Part shown: positions 10,212 to 20,329 of the stretch, one piece after another
Layout: each line of letters opens with the position of its first letter
Numbering within the stretch: the stretch's first letter is position 1
From: Oikopleura dioica
Lineage: Eukaryota > Chordata > Appendicularia > Copelata > Oikopleuridae
Direction of reading: 5' to 3'
Assembly (NCBI GenBank): GCA_907165135.1
Contig: OU015568.1
Location: 14,953,208 to 15,017,207, forward strand
DNA length: 64,000 bases
Translations under genes and position numbers: made by a program
The notes under the pieces: generated by a model
Databases searched by the model: none
Seen by the model: only the letters and a program-made list of their open reading frames with translations
What the model was told of the DNA's origin: nothing

Positions 10212-12404
10212 ATTTTATTGCTCAGTCAGTTAGACATCGATTTTGATTATCGAAATTTCCGATAAAGCATTTTGAACCTTTTCATAAGCCACAGATGCCC
10301 CAAAAGTCCAAATCCGACCTCGACGACAAGTGGTAAGTAACTGCATTACTAGACGCTGAGAGAGTTTCCATGTGATTTTCGGTATATTTCAAGAGTTCGT
10401 GAAATGATCTTCAAATATCATCTCCCTAAAGTGGCGTCCGGTGGACGTAACTGATCGCTTCCGGGTTTTTTTGTATATGCTATGTTTTAGCTTGCAACGA
10501 AGGGGACTCCCTTTATGAGCTTTCTTCCTATGATAAGGAAATGGCAACAGTCAAAGAAGTATCATAAGCGAAGCAAGAGGTCGATAATTTTTCCGTTCTT
10601 GTAAGAAAGTAGCTAATTGCGCAGTTTGCAAAGATAAAAGGCCGCCCCGTAAATGCTTTCCAGTTCTGCAAATAGTCAAAAAAGCAGAAAGACTGTAGCT
10701 GGAAAGGCTCCACCGTGTGCTTGTGTTTTAACAGCAGCCGCGGACTACTCTTTCTGCCCTTTGATACAAGTTGATTTATTTTAACTTTTTTCTTTATTTC
10801 CTTTTTTTTATTTGGCCCGGTGGGAAACCGAGTTGAAAAGAAGAATTGAAAGTGGAACTGAATACAGTAGAACTGTACTGTAAAGAGATTTTCGATCATG
10901 GAGACAACATATCAGAGATCACATGATACAGCGTTTAATTACAAGGATAGTTCCAAAACTTTGAGTGTCAGTAATTTTGATTCTAGTGAAAATGGCCCAT
11001 ATAATATGGGTCAGGGCTAGGGTTATAGTTAGGGTCGAGGTTAGGGTTAGGATTAGGGGCCATCGAGCCTAATTTTTATGATTTATTTCCAAGTATTAGC
11101 ATGTTGAAACCGAGATATTTAAATATGACACATAAATAAAAAATGACACTAAATCGAAAGTTATAATTTGAAGGTTTCGATTTTAATCACCGCTCATTTG
11201 ATGCAAATTTGGAACTTGCGTCTAGCCCGAATTCCATAACCTGAATAAACCCGTTTTCCACAAGCGTCATCAATTCGATGAAGGGCATGCCACTCTGCGG
11301 CGTAATTATACCGATCTTCGCCATTCCAGATCATTTTGGATGCCCTCCTCCAAGCCTGTTGTGAGATACAGTGACTCTAGGTACAGGCTCTCTACAAAAT
11401 CAGCAAGGTACAAGCGCTTTTCTTTGAATTGCAAAATATAACTCCATCACTTCAAATTCCACGGCCGTAAAGATTGCCATATGTTTATAGAGAGTAATAA
11501 ACAGAGTTCACTTTCAGAGTATTGCATCTTTCTGTTTATTTTTCTGATTCTCAGACAGATGCACACCTGCCCATGTCATCTTTGTTTTTCGAACCCCGTG
11601 GTAAGGAAAGATATTGTATATTGCTCTCAAGAGTTCAAATACCTTTTCTCGCTCCTGAACACACCAGTTTTTTTCAAAACTCAAGTCATCGTCCTTGATT
11701 AGTAAGCGAAAATCTTCGATAGGGAAAAATAACCACTTGAGCCTCCACTTTGAGTGATGAGTTCCATAATGTGGGAGGTACAGTAGAGTCGATACAAACA
11801 GTAATTTACCCGGCCAATTGTTACTCCGTGGATTGAATTTCGCCCTTTTTGAGAAGCGTGCTTCAAGAGAGAGGAAGCTGCCGGGAGAGCAATAAATTAT
11901 TGCCAATAATTACAGATAATTATTTTTTCACAATTATGATACCGACAAAGAGACTTCAATCGGCGGTGTCATTATCTATTGGAGAGGTTCCCGGGGCTCT
12001 ACGTCAAGAGCAAAGACCTAATACCGACTGGAGAAAATACTGTCAAGGGCGAAGATTTGAGTTTGAGAAAATCATCTATCTAATTTGAAAAAGTTTTCGA
12101 TTTTCAACTCATAATAAGAGAAATAAAAAGACTCGGTCCTATCGAAACCAGCCTCTATCTTTTCGGCCCCGAGGTTCAAGAATGCATGAGTCCAGATTTC
12201 GACCGCGACCGGCCAAGTCACATGATCAGACGACCGGTTACATCTGGTCACCTGAACAGAATAGCATCGCGCTATGGCTTGGCGAGCGCAAAAACTAGCA
12301 GAAAACAAACACCCTTTTCTTACCCACTTCTTGAATCAAGGAAGAAACAAAGATTTGACTCAGATACAATTGAAAATCCAAACAAGAAATTTACATTTTC
12401 TGAG
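10212..12404. other. Interval between the two CCDC81 parts; probable long intron
   Basis: About 2.2 kb with no recognisable protein. A degenerate TTAGGG-type stretch lies at about 11008-11060. A short open exon starting ATG at 10294 (MPQKSKSDLDDKW, then GTAAGT) and an open stretch at about 11940-12088 may be exons of a linker or of another small gene, but neither can be linked in frame to anything. The exon upstream ends in phase 1, and the next recognised CCDC81 exon begins in phase 1, so the interval can be read as one intron. Confidence 0.4.
11008..11060. repeat. Degenerate telomere-like repeat
   Basis: An imperfect array of GGGTTAG/GGGCTAG/GGATTAG units, the second telomere-like tract in this gene's introns. 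Confidence 0.65.
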
Positions 12405-14436
12405 ATAAAAATAAGCCACCATCTTTTGCCGGACGACCTTTTACGTCGTTTCAATGCGGAATTGTTCTGTCTGATCCTTCAAAATTTATAAAAGAACTCC
12501 CATCAGAGGATGCCTCGGAAATTGACCAAATAACAGTTCTGAACTCTGATTTCCCTGAAAATGAAAATGAAGCAAACGAAGGGGAGAAAGAAAAGTCCGA
12601 AAATACCGAAAATCCCATTGAATCCGAAGATCCAGCTGATGCTGGAATCGACCAGGAAGTTGATGAAGATGAAAATAACGATGATAAATTAAGTGTTTCT
12701 TCTATGTCCACAACCCGGGAAAATGCGGCAGAAGTAGAAATTGAGCGACCTGCTGAGCCTCAACCACCTGTTGTCACTGAAGCGCCAAAAGAAAGCCCAC
12801 CAAAGGAGTTTTCTCCACCACCGGTCGAAGAACCAGGCAAGGGTTTTTTTTGAATGAACATGGAAACAGACAATCAAGTTGATGGCCATCAACCGCAATA
12901 AAAAACCCAAAAAGCTCCTATCAAGCGCGTTTCCATCGCCCAGCCAGTTCTATCAGAGCGCCCTCAGGTTCTCGAGCGACCGCAGTTTTCCGAAGCTAAG
13001 TCAAAATGGGACTCTTCAAGATTCGTTCGATCCCTGGATTTTCGTTCACGAGAATATCCAACTCGAGTCTCTTATCACAGAATGGTCGCTCAAAAGCAAA
13101 AGGAGCTGTCAAAGCAGTGTCACGAGAAGAAATGCCAAAAGTAAAGAGATTATGCAAAAAAGCTATGAAGATAACATTTTAGGGAAATGTGCTACGTTTG
13201 CACCCAGCGAGCAGAACGTAACGTGCCCGTGTACACGCGCAAATTGGAGGAAGAGGAGGATAAAAAGATGGCAAAGATCTTGCTCGATGCGGAGCAGAAA
13301 TTGGCAGAGGAGTCTATTCGGCTGGACAAAGTCAAAATGTAAAAAATCTTATTTCTATCAGCTTCTCAACTTTCCTTTCTAGGCAAGAGCAGAGGCAAAT
13401 CAACAAAGAATACTCGTCATACAATTTCGAAGAGGGACAGTTTGTCAACGAAAAGCGAAAGATCGAAAACCAACATCCACTTCCTCATGTAAGCAAAAAC
13501 CTAAAAGCCCTCTCGAACATATTCTAGGCGAGTTATGTGATGCGAGAACGACCTCTCACGCCACACAAATCAGTCGGCCACAAGCTCGTCGCTGGAGAAC
13601 TAACCGGTCAGATTAACTTGAGGGAATCAAGGAAGAACAAAACACAGAAAGACAAGAAACTGATCGAAAAAGTCTACCAACTGCAACTTGCTGAAGAGTA
13701 AGCTAGAAATTCCCGTCAACACAAAATAATTTCCCATAGAATCGCAAGAGAAAGAGAAGAATTCTGGCGAGAAAAGCAGGAAAACAAAAACAAGCTTCAT
13801 GCAACTTATCAATATCAAATTTCAACGAGAGAGCCACAACTTCCAAGAGCTTATTCTGATGGCAAAGTCTTTGGAAAACATGATCTCAACAAAGAAAAAC
13901 TCGAGAAAATCAAAGAAAGAAACCGTCTTTTCGCAAGTGATAATTTCAATATTCATCAAGTAAGTTGCTCCTTTTCAAATTGTCTTCTACTTTAATTCTA
14001 GCGTCATATGACCGCGCGAAAAGCATCTATTGATAGAAGCCGTCAAGCTGAAATTATGATGCTCAAAAGAACCAAGACTGAGTAAGAAAGTCAACCGAAA
14101 GAAAATTTTCTTATCGACTCCTTTTAGTCTTGAAAATGACACCCTTAGACGAGGAAAGCACAAAGTCAGCATCAGAAAAGATCTCGAAAATAATTGGGCC
14201 GATTTGCATATGCAAAAGAGGGAGCGCGAGTTTGAAGAGAAAGTTGGAATTCCTGAAAAGATTACTGTTACCGAGCAGCTCGACCATTACAGGTACTAGA
14301 CTAAAATAAGAATGCTCGTTATCAAAATATTTTCAGACGCTGTGGTCAGTGCAAAAGAGCACCTAACCAACGAGCTGGGCAAACAAACATCTGGAAAGAG
14401 TCCTACTACGTCCCAGGCTCAAGAATCGTCGTCTAG
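12405..14436 (+). CDS. CCDC81: CCDC81 C-terminal part (coiled coil)
   Basis: Exons 12405-12836, 12915-13140, 13183-13338, 13383-13488, 13528-13697, 13740-13959, 14002-14081, 14128-14292 and 14337-14436 form one frame. An acidic disordered exon is followed by the family signature MCYVCTQRAERNVPVY, a long Arg/Glu/Lys coiled coil, RERPLTPHKS, and the diagnostic end CGQCKRAP...YVPGSRIVV, which matches the CCDC81 carboxy terminus. The intron at 12837-12914 again has a CCAG|GCAAG GC-type donor. The phase-1 opening at 12405 can accept the phase-1 end of the HU exon at 10087, so a single gene of about 5 kb is likely; two genes cannot be excluded. An axonemal or centriolar role is known for the family, not shown here. 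Confidence 0.75.
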
Positions 14437-14757
14437 GCGCGATTTTCTAGTGCTGATGATATTTTATATTCTCTTATGCGAAATTTTCTTCACAACAACT
14501 AAATTTGTATTATTCCAAACCTAACTTTTATACATAAAACAGTATATTTTTCCAATAAAACGACAAAAGTGTGTGCATTTTCTTTTTATTTTATTGAGCA
14601 TTTATGAACTTTTTTGAATAGAAACATTAGGGACCTCGGCTCCTTGATTTTGGTCTTGAAATAATTGAAGGAGAAAAGTCTTAATGCTTTCTGTAAAGAA
14701 TTGACCATGATGGGCATATGAAAATTATGGGCAAAGTATTTTGTGTTCTGAAGCGAT

Positions 14758-15198
14758 TTATGCTAGATTTTTCGGGTCTTCCTTCCAATCACCCAGCTTC
14801 GGGTTTTGGCTTACGGTTCCAATCGTGCAGGTTCCCATGAAGTCATGGATACCCGCGCCAGCTGGGTGATATCCTTTTTCTGGGCGATTCTTGGGGTGCG
14901 GAAGAGGAGTCCAGGAGCCTAAGTCGACGGTTTGAAGATTGTCGAAGCCGTCTTTGCCCATTCCGGTGGTGCGCTCGCGATCCCATGCGGGAACGTCTCC
15001 GGCAAATTTAGGCCCCTCTGAATAAAAACCGTGAGTATTCTATAAAACCATTGCTTATTTTACCGTCGGCGACTTCGTTTTTCTTTTGAATTTCTGATAG
15101 AGAAAAGTTCCAGCGCAGAGACTTGCGAGAACGAAGAGAATTAGACCAATTTGTGCAGTTGGACCGAGACCTCCTTTCGTGGCGTCACAAGTTGCCAT
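14758..15198 (-). CDS. Small single-pass membrane protein, family unknown
   Basis: Two exons separated by an intron of about 50 bp (near 15010-15062) encode about 115 residues. The first exon begins MATCDATKGG and contains one helix (IGLILFVLASLCAGTFLY) followed by the basic KFKRKTK, predicting a short outside N-terminus and a cytoplasmic or luminal tail. The second exon is rich in Gly, Pro, Asp and Trp (VPAWDRERTTG, WTPLPHPKNRPEKGY). I recognise no family. Coding support comes from the start codon, the helix, the in-frame intron and the stop. Confidence 0.55.
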
Positions 15199-16382
15199 GT
15201 CCTTAATTGCATGGATTAACAAAATTAATCTTACAAGAACATGTAAATGTTAAAAGGGCTAAGAGGTTATTTTTATAAAATTATATTTTGGGACAAAACA
15301 CCGCTAAAAGTAGAGTGAACGAAATTATAGACAGAGAAACGTTGACGTATATATGCAAAAATTTGCACAACGAGCAACAATGCCTCTAAAATTAAGGGTG
15401 TCTCTCCTGTACAAAAGAGAATTACCATATTTCATAAAAGAAAAACAAATTTTTAAGAAGCAGAATTTTCAGCGGCTATCAATTCTAAAATTAACAAAAA
15501 AATTCTGAAAAGCGATCAGTTCTTTATATTGTGTAATCATTATTTCATCATGAAATTGAATAGAATGTATTCTATAAATATATCAAGCTATCAAAATGGC
15601 AAAAAAGATACACAATCTTGTACGTGCTACATCATTTAGCCCCTCTCTTATCCTCCCTTTTAGTATGTCAAAACATAACACTTACCAATTCTGTGTCCCA
15701 TCCACCAGTTTGGCACGTGATAACATCTGGCGTTGCATATGCAGCAGTACAGATAATCTTGCACGTTGTTCCCGGTACGATTCCTGAAGCGTCTGCTATT
15801 CCAGTACAGATGATGTCTCCATCTGTCGGCGCAAAGAACAAATCGCCATTGCAAGGAGCCTGCTTCATCTCTTCTTTGTTATTCTCTTTTTATAAAAAAC
15901 GGTTTCTGGGCTTTGTGGATCTATCAGACGAGCGCTAGAAAAATGGGTGACGAGCAGTGCGAATGGTTTCCTGCCGCGGGCGCTTTTCGAGAGATACCGT
16001 ATCCTATCATTCGTCCATTTCTCCACAATTCTAGCGTGGTCCAATCCGTGGGGATATAGTACAATTTTGTACATGTAAGCACACTTTCCATAATCGCTAA
16101 ATATCACTACAATATTGTACTCAACGTAGCTCAGATCCTTATCAGCTTCGGAGTACAGACGTACTTAGATAAAAATGACATGACCTGTTTATTTTTAAAT
16201 TTATTTCAGGCGAATTTGCGTGAAAATTTTTCAATTTTTTCATTCAAATTTATTTTCAATGTTTTTTTCTGATAAAAATGCTTTATGAATCATAAATGAC
16301 TATTATTTTTTCCAAGTTTTTTTATTGTAGAATTTCATTAATATGAAAGGTAGGTCTCACATAAATTATTAAAAATAATAAT
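15199..16382. other. Mostly non-coding interval around the CCP-like exon
   Basis: AT-rich sequence (long A/T runs at 15440-15600 and 16190-16400). Apart from the CCP-like exon at 15668-15868 I find no supported gene. The right part should hold the 3' UTR of the lectin gene. Confidence 0.5.
15668..15868 (-). CDS. Sushi/CCP-like exon or gene fragment
   Basis: One exon shows the Cys spacing of a complement-control (sushi) module: CNGDLFF, ICTG, GTTCKIIC, VITCQTGGWDTE. It is followed directly by a consensus GTAAGT donor, so it was or is spliced to a further exon, which I cannot find before 15600. No signal peptide or linked module is seen upstream. It may be a small secreted gene with unresolved exons or a leftover module. 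Confidence 0.4.
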   Translation of the reverse strand: MKQAPCNGDLFFAPTDGDIICTGIADASGIVPGTTCKIICTAAYATPDVITCQTGGWDTELVSVMF

Positions 16383-18329
16383 TTATATATTGGTTGTAGT
16401 TATCGTTGTCGTTGTTGTTGTTTCTGTTGGCTAAAAATGAAATGATTTGAAAGTTATAATTTGTAAGAGTCTTACAAATGTTTGGTAGAAGAAGTTGCGA
16501 ACGTGATAGTTAGTAACTATTGGGCCTCCAACGTACGCATAAAGTTCTCCAGACGTTTTTGTATCACTTTGGTCATATGTGCCTACGTGTTGTTGAACAC
16601 CATCGATCGAAACAATATACTGCAATCTTGAGCTAGCGTCGATTTGTCGGACTTCCACTGAGAAGGTATTCCACTCGCCTTGCGTGCACGTTGTTGGATA
16701 GAATCTATACTGATACCAAGTTCTATATGGATCAGTAACGCTGAAGTAGTACTGATTGTCGAGTGGCATGCGCCAGAGGCCAAAAGTGCGGTCGCCAACA
16801 ACTTGGTTGTTTCCACCTGCAGTGACTCGGAAGATAAGGCTCCATTTTTCGGCAATTGACGCGTTGATGTCATTAGACTTGTCACAGAGAACGTCAGCAG
16901 AGAATTTGTAGTTAACTGTTGCGGAGAGAGTTGCAAGAAGATTATTCTGCGAAGGGGCAATGGCGCAGCCATCGACGATAGACACGCAGCTTTCAAGTCC
17001 AGCACATGGATTAGTTGCACAGAGAGGCGTGTCCTCAAATCTTTGAAAGTAGAAATTTCGAACACTGTACGACGATCCACTCGGCCACCAGGGGTCGGAA
17101 ACCCAGGCAGAAAGCTCACCAGTTGTCTTGGCGTCACTTATGTCATATGTGCCGTCAATGATCCCTACACCATCAACGCGTACAGAATAATGAAGATTTG
17201 ATGGCGAATCAACAACTTGGCGAACCTCTACAGAGTAATTATTCCAGGATCCGTCAGTGCACTCAAACTCTTTTTCCTGAGTGTGATGAGAAGCTCCAGC
17301 TAAATTGATGCCGTTTGGGTCATTGACGCCGATAATGAGATTTTTATATGGAGCCCAGCGAGTTCTATATATGGCGAATGTTCTATCGCCGGCTGAGCCG
17401 TAATCATTTCCGCCGGAAACATGAAGAATTTGCTTCCACTGACCATCCTTCGGCATGCTATGATCGCAGAAAACGTCAGCGGAAACTTTGTAGTTGATGG
17501 CAGCAGAGACTTTAGCTACTTGAGTATTTTTCACCGGGCTTACGGGGCATCCGTTAACGAAGATCTCGCAGCTTTCATGTCCAGCGCATGGGTCGACATC
17601 GCAAAGAGTTTTATCATGAATCTGTCCATTCTGGCATATTGCGTAGAACTTGTTATTACAGTCTTTGGGTCCATCTCTCCAACCGTAGCCTCGATCGATC
17701 CCGAATAACTCTTGAGCATAGCATTCGCCTTCAGTCTTTCGCCAAGAATCAAACCAAACGTTGCTCCCGATTGTTATACCTTTTATAAGACCAGCAGCTT
17801 CATCATAGTCCTTAGGATTAGCGAGCCACATATTTTTGACAAAACAGTAAGCTCGTGCTTGATCGTAAGTCATTTTGTTTTTTGAAACGTGGTAGGAAAC
17901 ATCTTGATCTTGGTTGATTTTTCTCCTGGAAATCTTGAACAGTGCTTGAATTGATTGTAAAATTTTCATGTAGGCTTCACCGCTAGAATCTTCCACACAC
18001 GCGTATGATGTTGTCCAACGATCCAGCAAATCCGCAAAAGCATACACATTTTCTCCTACGCTGGCTGTCTTGTCAAAAACAGCATCGAAGGTCACTGCCT
18101 TGTATGTCGGAGAAGTAATCGTCGACTCACATAATCCGTCGCTTTGATAAAACTTCAAAACATTTTTGATTTCTTCGTAATGTCTCCAAAACAGTTTAAA
18201 ATTTCCGGGGCGTTTTCTTGTGAAAGAGAAGCGAATTCGGTAAGCAAAAAGATTACTCTCTCTCCAAAAATCAAGAAAGTCCGCTTGAATCAAGCTGCCA
18301 AATAATGGCAGAAAAAGGTAAATTTTCAT
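16383..18329 (-). CDS. Secreted C-type lectin with two repeated beta-sandwich-like modules
   Basis: I choose the start MKIYLFLPLFGSLIQA, a good signal peptide; the frame is open 29 codons further upstream. After about 150 residues without known domain comes a C-type lectin domain: YDQARAYCFVKNMWLA, VWFDSWRKTEGECYAQ, DCNNKFYAICQ. Then an EGF-like Cys cluster (CDVDPCAGHESCE) introduces a module of about 180 residues with matching ends (INYKVSADVFCD to YSVRNFYFQRF), and a second cluster (CATNPCAGLESCV) introduces a second copy. A short intron near 16440-16477 leads to a final Thr-rich tail (16383-16430), replacing the read-through end. The architecture suits an extracellular sugar-binding or house/mucus protein; that role is inference. 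Confidence 0.65.
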
Positions 18330-18685
18330 TGCCTTGTTCCCTCTATAAGTAAACTCAGTTGCTTCATTGCTCTTATATAGCAAAGATTTAATCCTTACTT
18401 CTAAAGTTCGCTTCATATTCTCAATCCTTTGAGCGCCTTATTTTCTTATAAGATTCAGATCAAATCATTTAAGAATGTAATTTGATGATCTTGAATGTAC
18501 ACGGGTCTAACTAGAACAAAGGGTTAAAGTGCAAACAGTCAGCTTTTCGGAAAAAAAGAATCTTCCGCCCTCGTAAAGTCTAAAGCTTTTATGATCCCTC
18601 CAATCAAGCATAAACAAAAGATAAACGTTCAGCTGAGCGAAAAACCGGCATCTCAGGCTGAAAAGATAAAAGTTAAAATTTTCAA
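18330..18685. promoter_or_regulatory. Shared upstream region of divergent lectin and GT31 genes
   Basis: About 356 bp separate the start codons of two genes that point away from each other, so both core promoters should be here. No clear TATA box stands out. Confidence 0.4.
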
Positions 18686-19819
18686 ATGAAAAGTGGCCGC
18701 TCTTATAATTGTCGAATATTTTTTCTTGTTGCTTTGATACTTTTGCTGACGCAGTTGACGAGAAATGAAGTTATTTTCAAAGCGCTGGTAGAGCATGAAT
18801 TGAAGAAAGAAAGTAACTATGAAAATTATAAGGAGCAGTTGCTGAAACAAAATTCATTTGACAAAAAATCAGAAATAAAACTAGAAGAGAAAGTGGTGAA
18901 AAAGAAAGAAGAACCCAAAATCCTCAAGGAAATTATTCCAATAATTGACGGAACTCACGTGAACCAGCTCCCTCGTTTTTGGCAAAAAGATCGACCTTGG
19001 ACAGTCGGATTTAGCGGGCCAAGATGTAAAGGCTCTGAGTTTCTCGTTCTCATCAATTCAGCACCAGGAAATTTCAATTTTCGTCAAGTTCACCGCCAGT
19101 ATTTGAGGAGAATGATGAAGAGATTCAGCATGGAGTATAAATTTCTCATCGGAGAAGCAATTCTTGAGAAGGAATATGATAACAACAAAGACATGGTTTT
19201 TGGAAATCTCCAGGATTCTTACGTAAGTTCGAGCTTCATTGACGACCTTAATTTTTCCTCTTCAGAAAAATCTTCCTTTGAAGACCAAAGTTGCTTATGA
19301 ATACCTTGCATCCTGCCATTCGCCTCCTAAATACTTCCTTCTCATCGACGACGACACTTGGTTCGCAGTAGAACCTATTCGGAAAACTCTACAAGATTCA
19401 AAAGCACTAAATCAAATCTACGGGAACATGCGGCGAGGATCTCCAAGAGGGCCCTGGTCAGAGAAGACGAAGTTAGTCGTGAACACGACGATTTGGGAGC
19501 CAGATAAATGGCCAACATGGGTTGATGGCCCATGCACGTTTATGAGGGGTGACGCTGCTATGAAAATTGCCAAAACTGCAAGGTATAAAAATCCATTGAC
19601 ATTTCCTTCCGAATAAGGTAATTCAGCAAAACAAACTGGCTGGAAGCAATCCCGGTCGAAGACGTTTTCTTCAGCGGAATCGTAAGACTGAAGGCCAAAC
19701 TCAAAGAACCACTGACGAAGGCTAAATTCAATCCTGAAAGAATTCACTGCCGCCACTTGAAAAACAACTTGCCCCAGCTCAAAAAATTGATGAATTACAA
19801 GCCTGTTCCTAGTACCTAA
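18686..19819 (+). CDS. GT31 beta-1,3-glycosyltransferase (galactosyltransferase-like)
   Basis: A type II Golgi enzyme layout: short cytoplasmic basic end (MKSGRSYNCR), one helix (IFFLVALILLLTQL), a Lys/Glu stem, then a catalytic domain. Family marks are FLVLINSAPGNF, RQVHRQYLRRMM, the metal-binding DDDTW and the late EDVFFSGIV, which correspond to the DxD and ED-V-x-G motifs of beta-1,3-galactosyl/GlcNAc transferases. Exons 18686-19222, 19266-19582 and 19627-19819 keep frame. About 345 residues is normal for the family. The exact donor and acceptor cannot be told from sequence. Confidence 0.75.
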
Positions 19820-20329
19820 CAATAAACAAATGCTCGAAAGTTTTATAAGAAAATTTATTATAATTCGCACGCTAGTGACATTTAGCGATTAGTGTCGTTA
19901 GTGACTACAACTACTGATGAATAGAATAAGGAATTTCTGCTTCAAAACATGTTTTTTCGATGATTTGAAGATGTATATTTTTTACAGCTTAGTACGCACA
20001 GTTTGTATTTTTACTTTGATTAGCTGATACCAGTTACTGTGGGCTACAATGAATTGCGGGGCCAAAACAACGAATGGCCGAATAAATAAGAGTTTCAGTT
20101 TTTTTTCCTCAGACACAAAACAGGCAAAATTTTTAGTAGTTGGATTTTTAGAAAGGTTTTTTTGTTGAACGTAAGGGAAGAGAGGGAGGTTTGTGCATGT
20201 AGGTGCATTATTTTAATAAATTATTGAACAACAGGAACGGAGGTGAGAAAAGGGAACACACAAGCTTTAAGGACAACAGTTTTTCTTTGTGAAAGGAATC
20301 AGTACTTTGTAAGTGATAGAATAGGTGGC

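Noticed and set aside
10528-10899. 123-codon minus-strand open frame
   Set aside because: Low-complexity Phe/Lys composition from A/T runs, no family resemblance and no splice support.
9451-11060. Possibility that the telomere-like tracts mark a chromosome end
   Set aside because: They are two to six degenerate units inside introns, flanked on both sides by unique coding DNA.
11514-11906. 130-codon minus-strand open frame
   Set aside because: Considered as a separate gene in the CCDC81 gap; no domain, no upstream promoter and no linked exon could be found.
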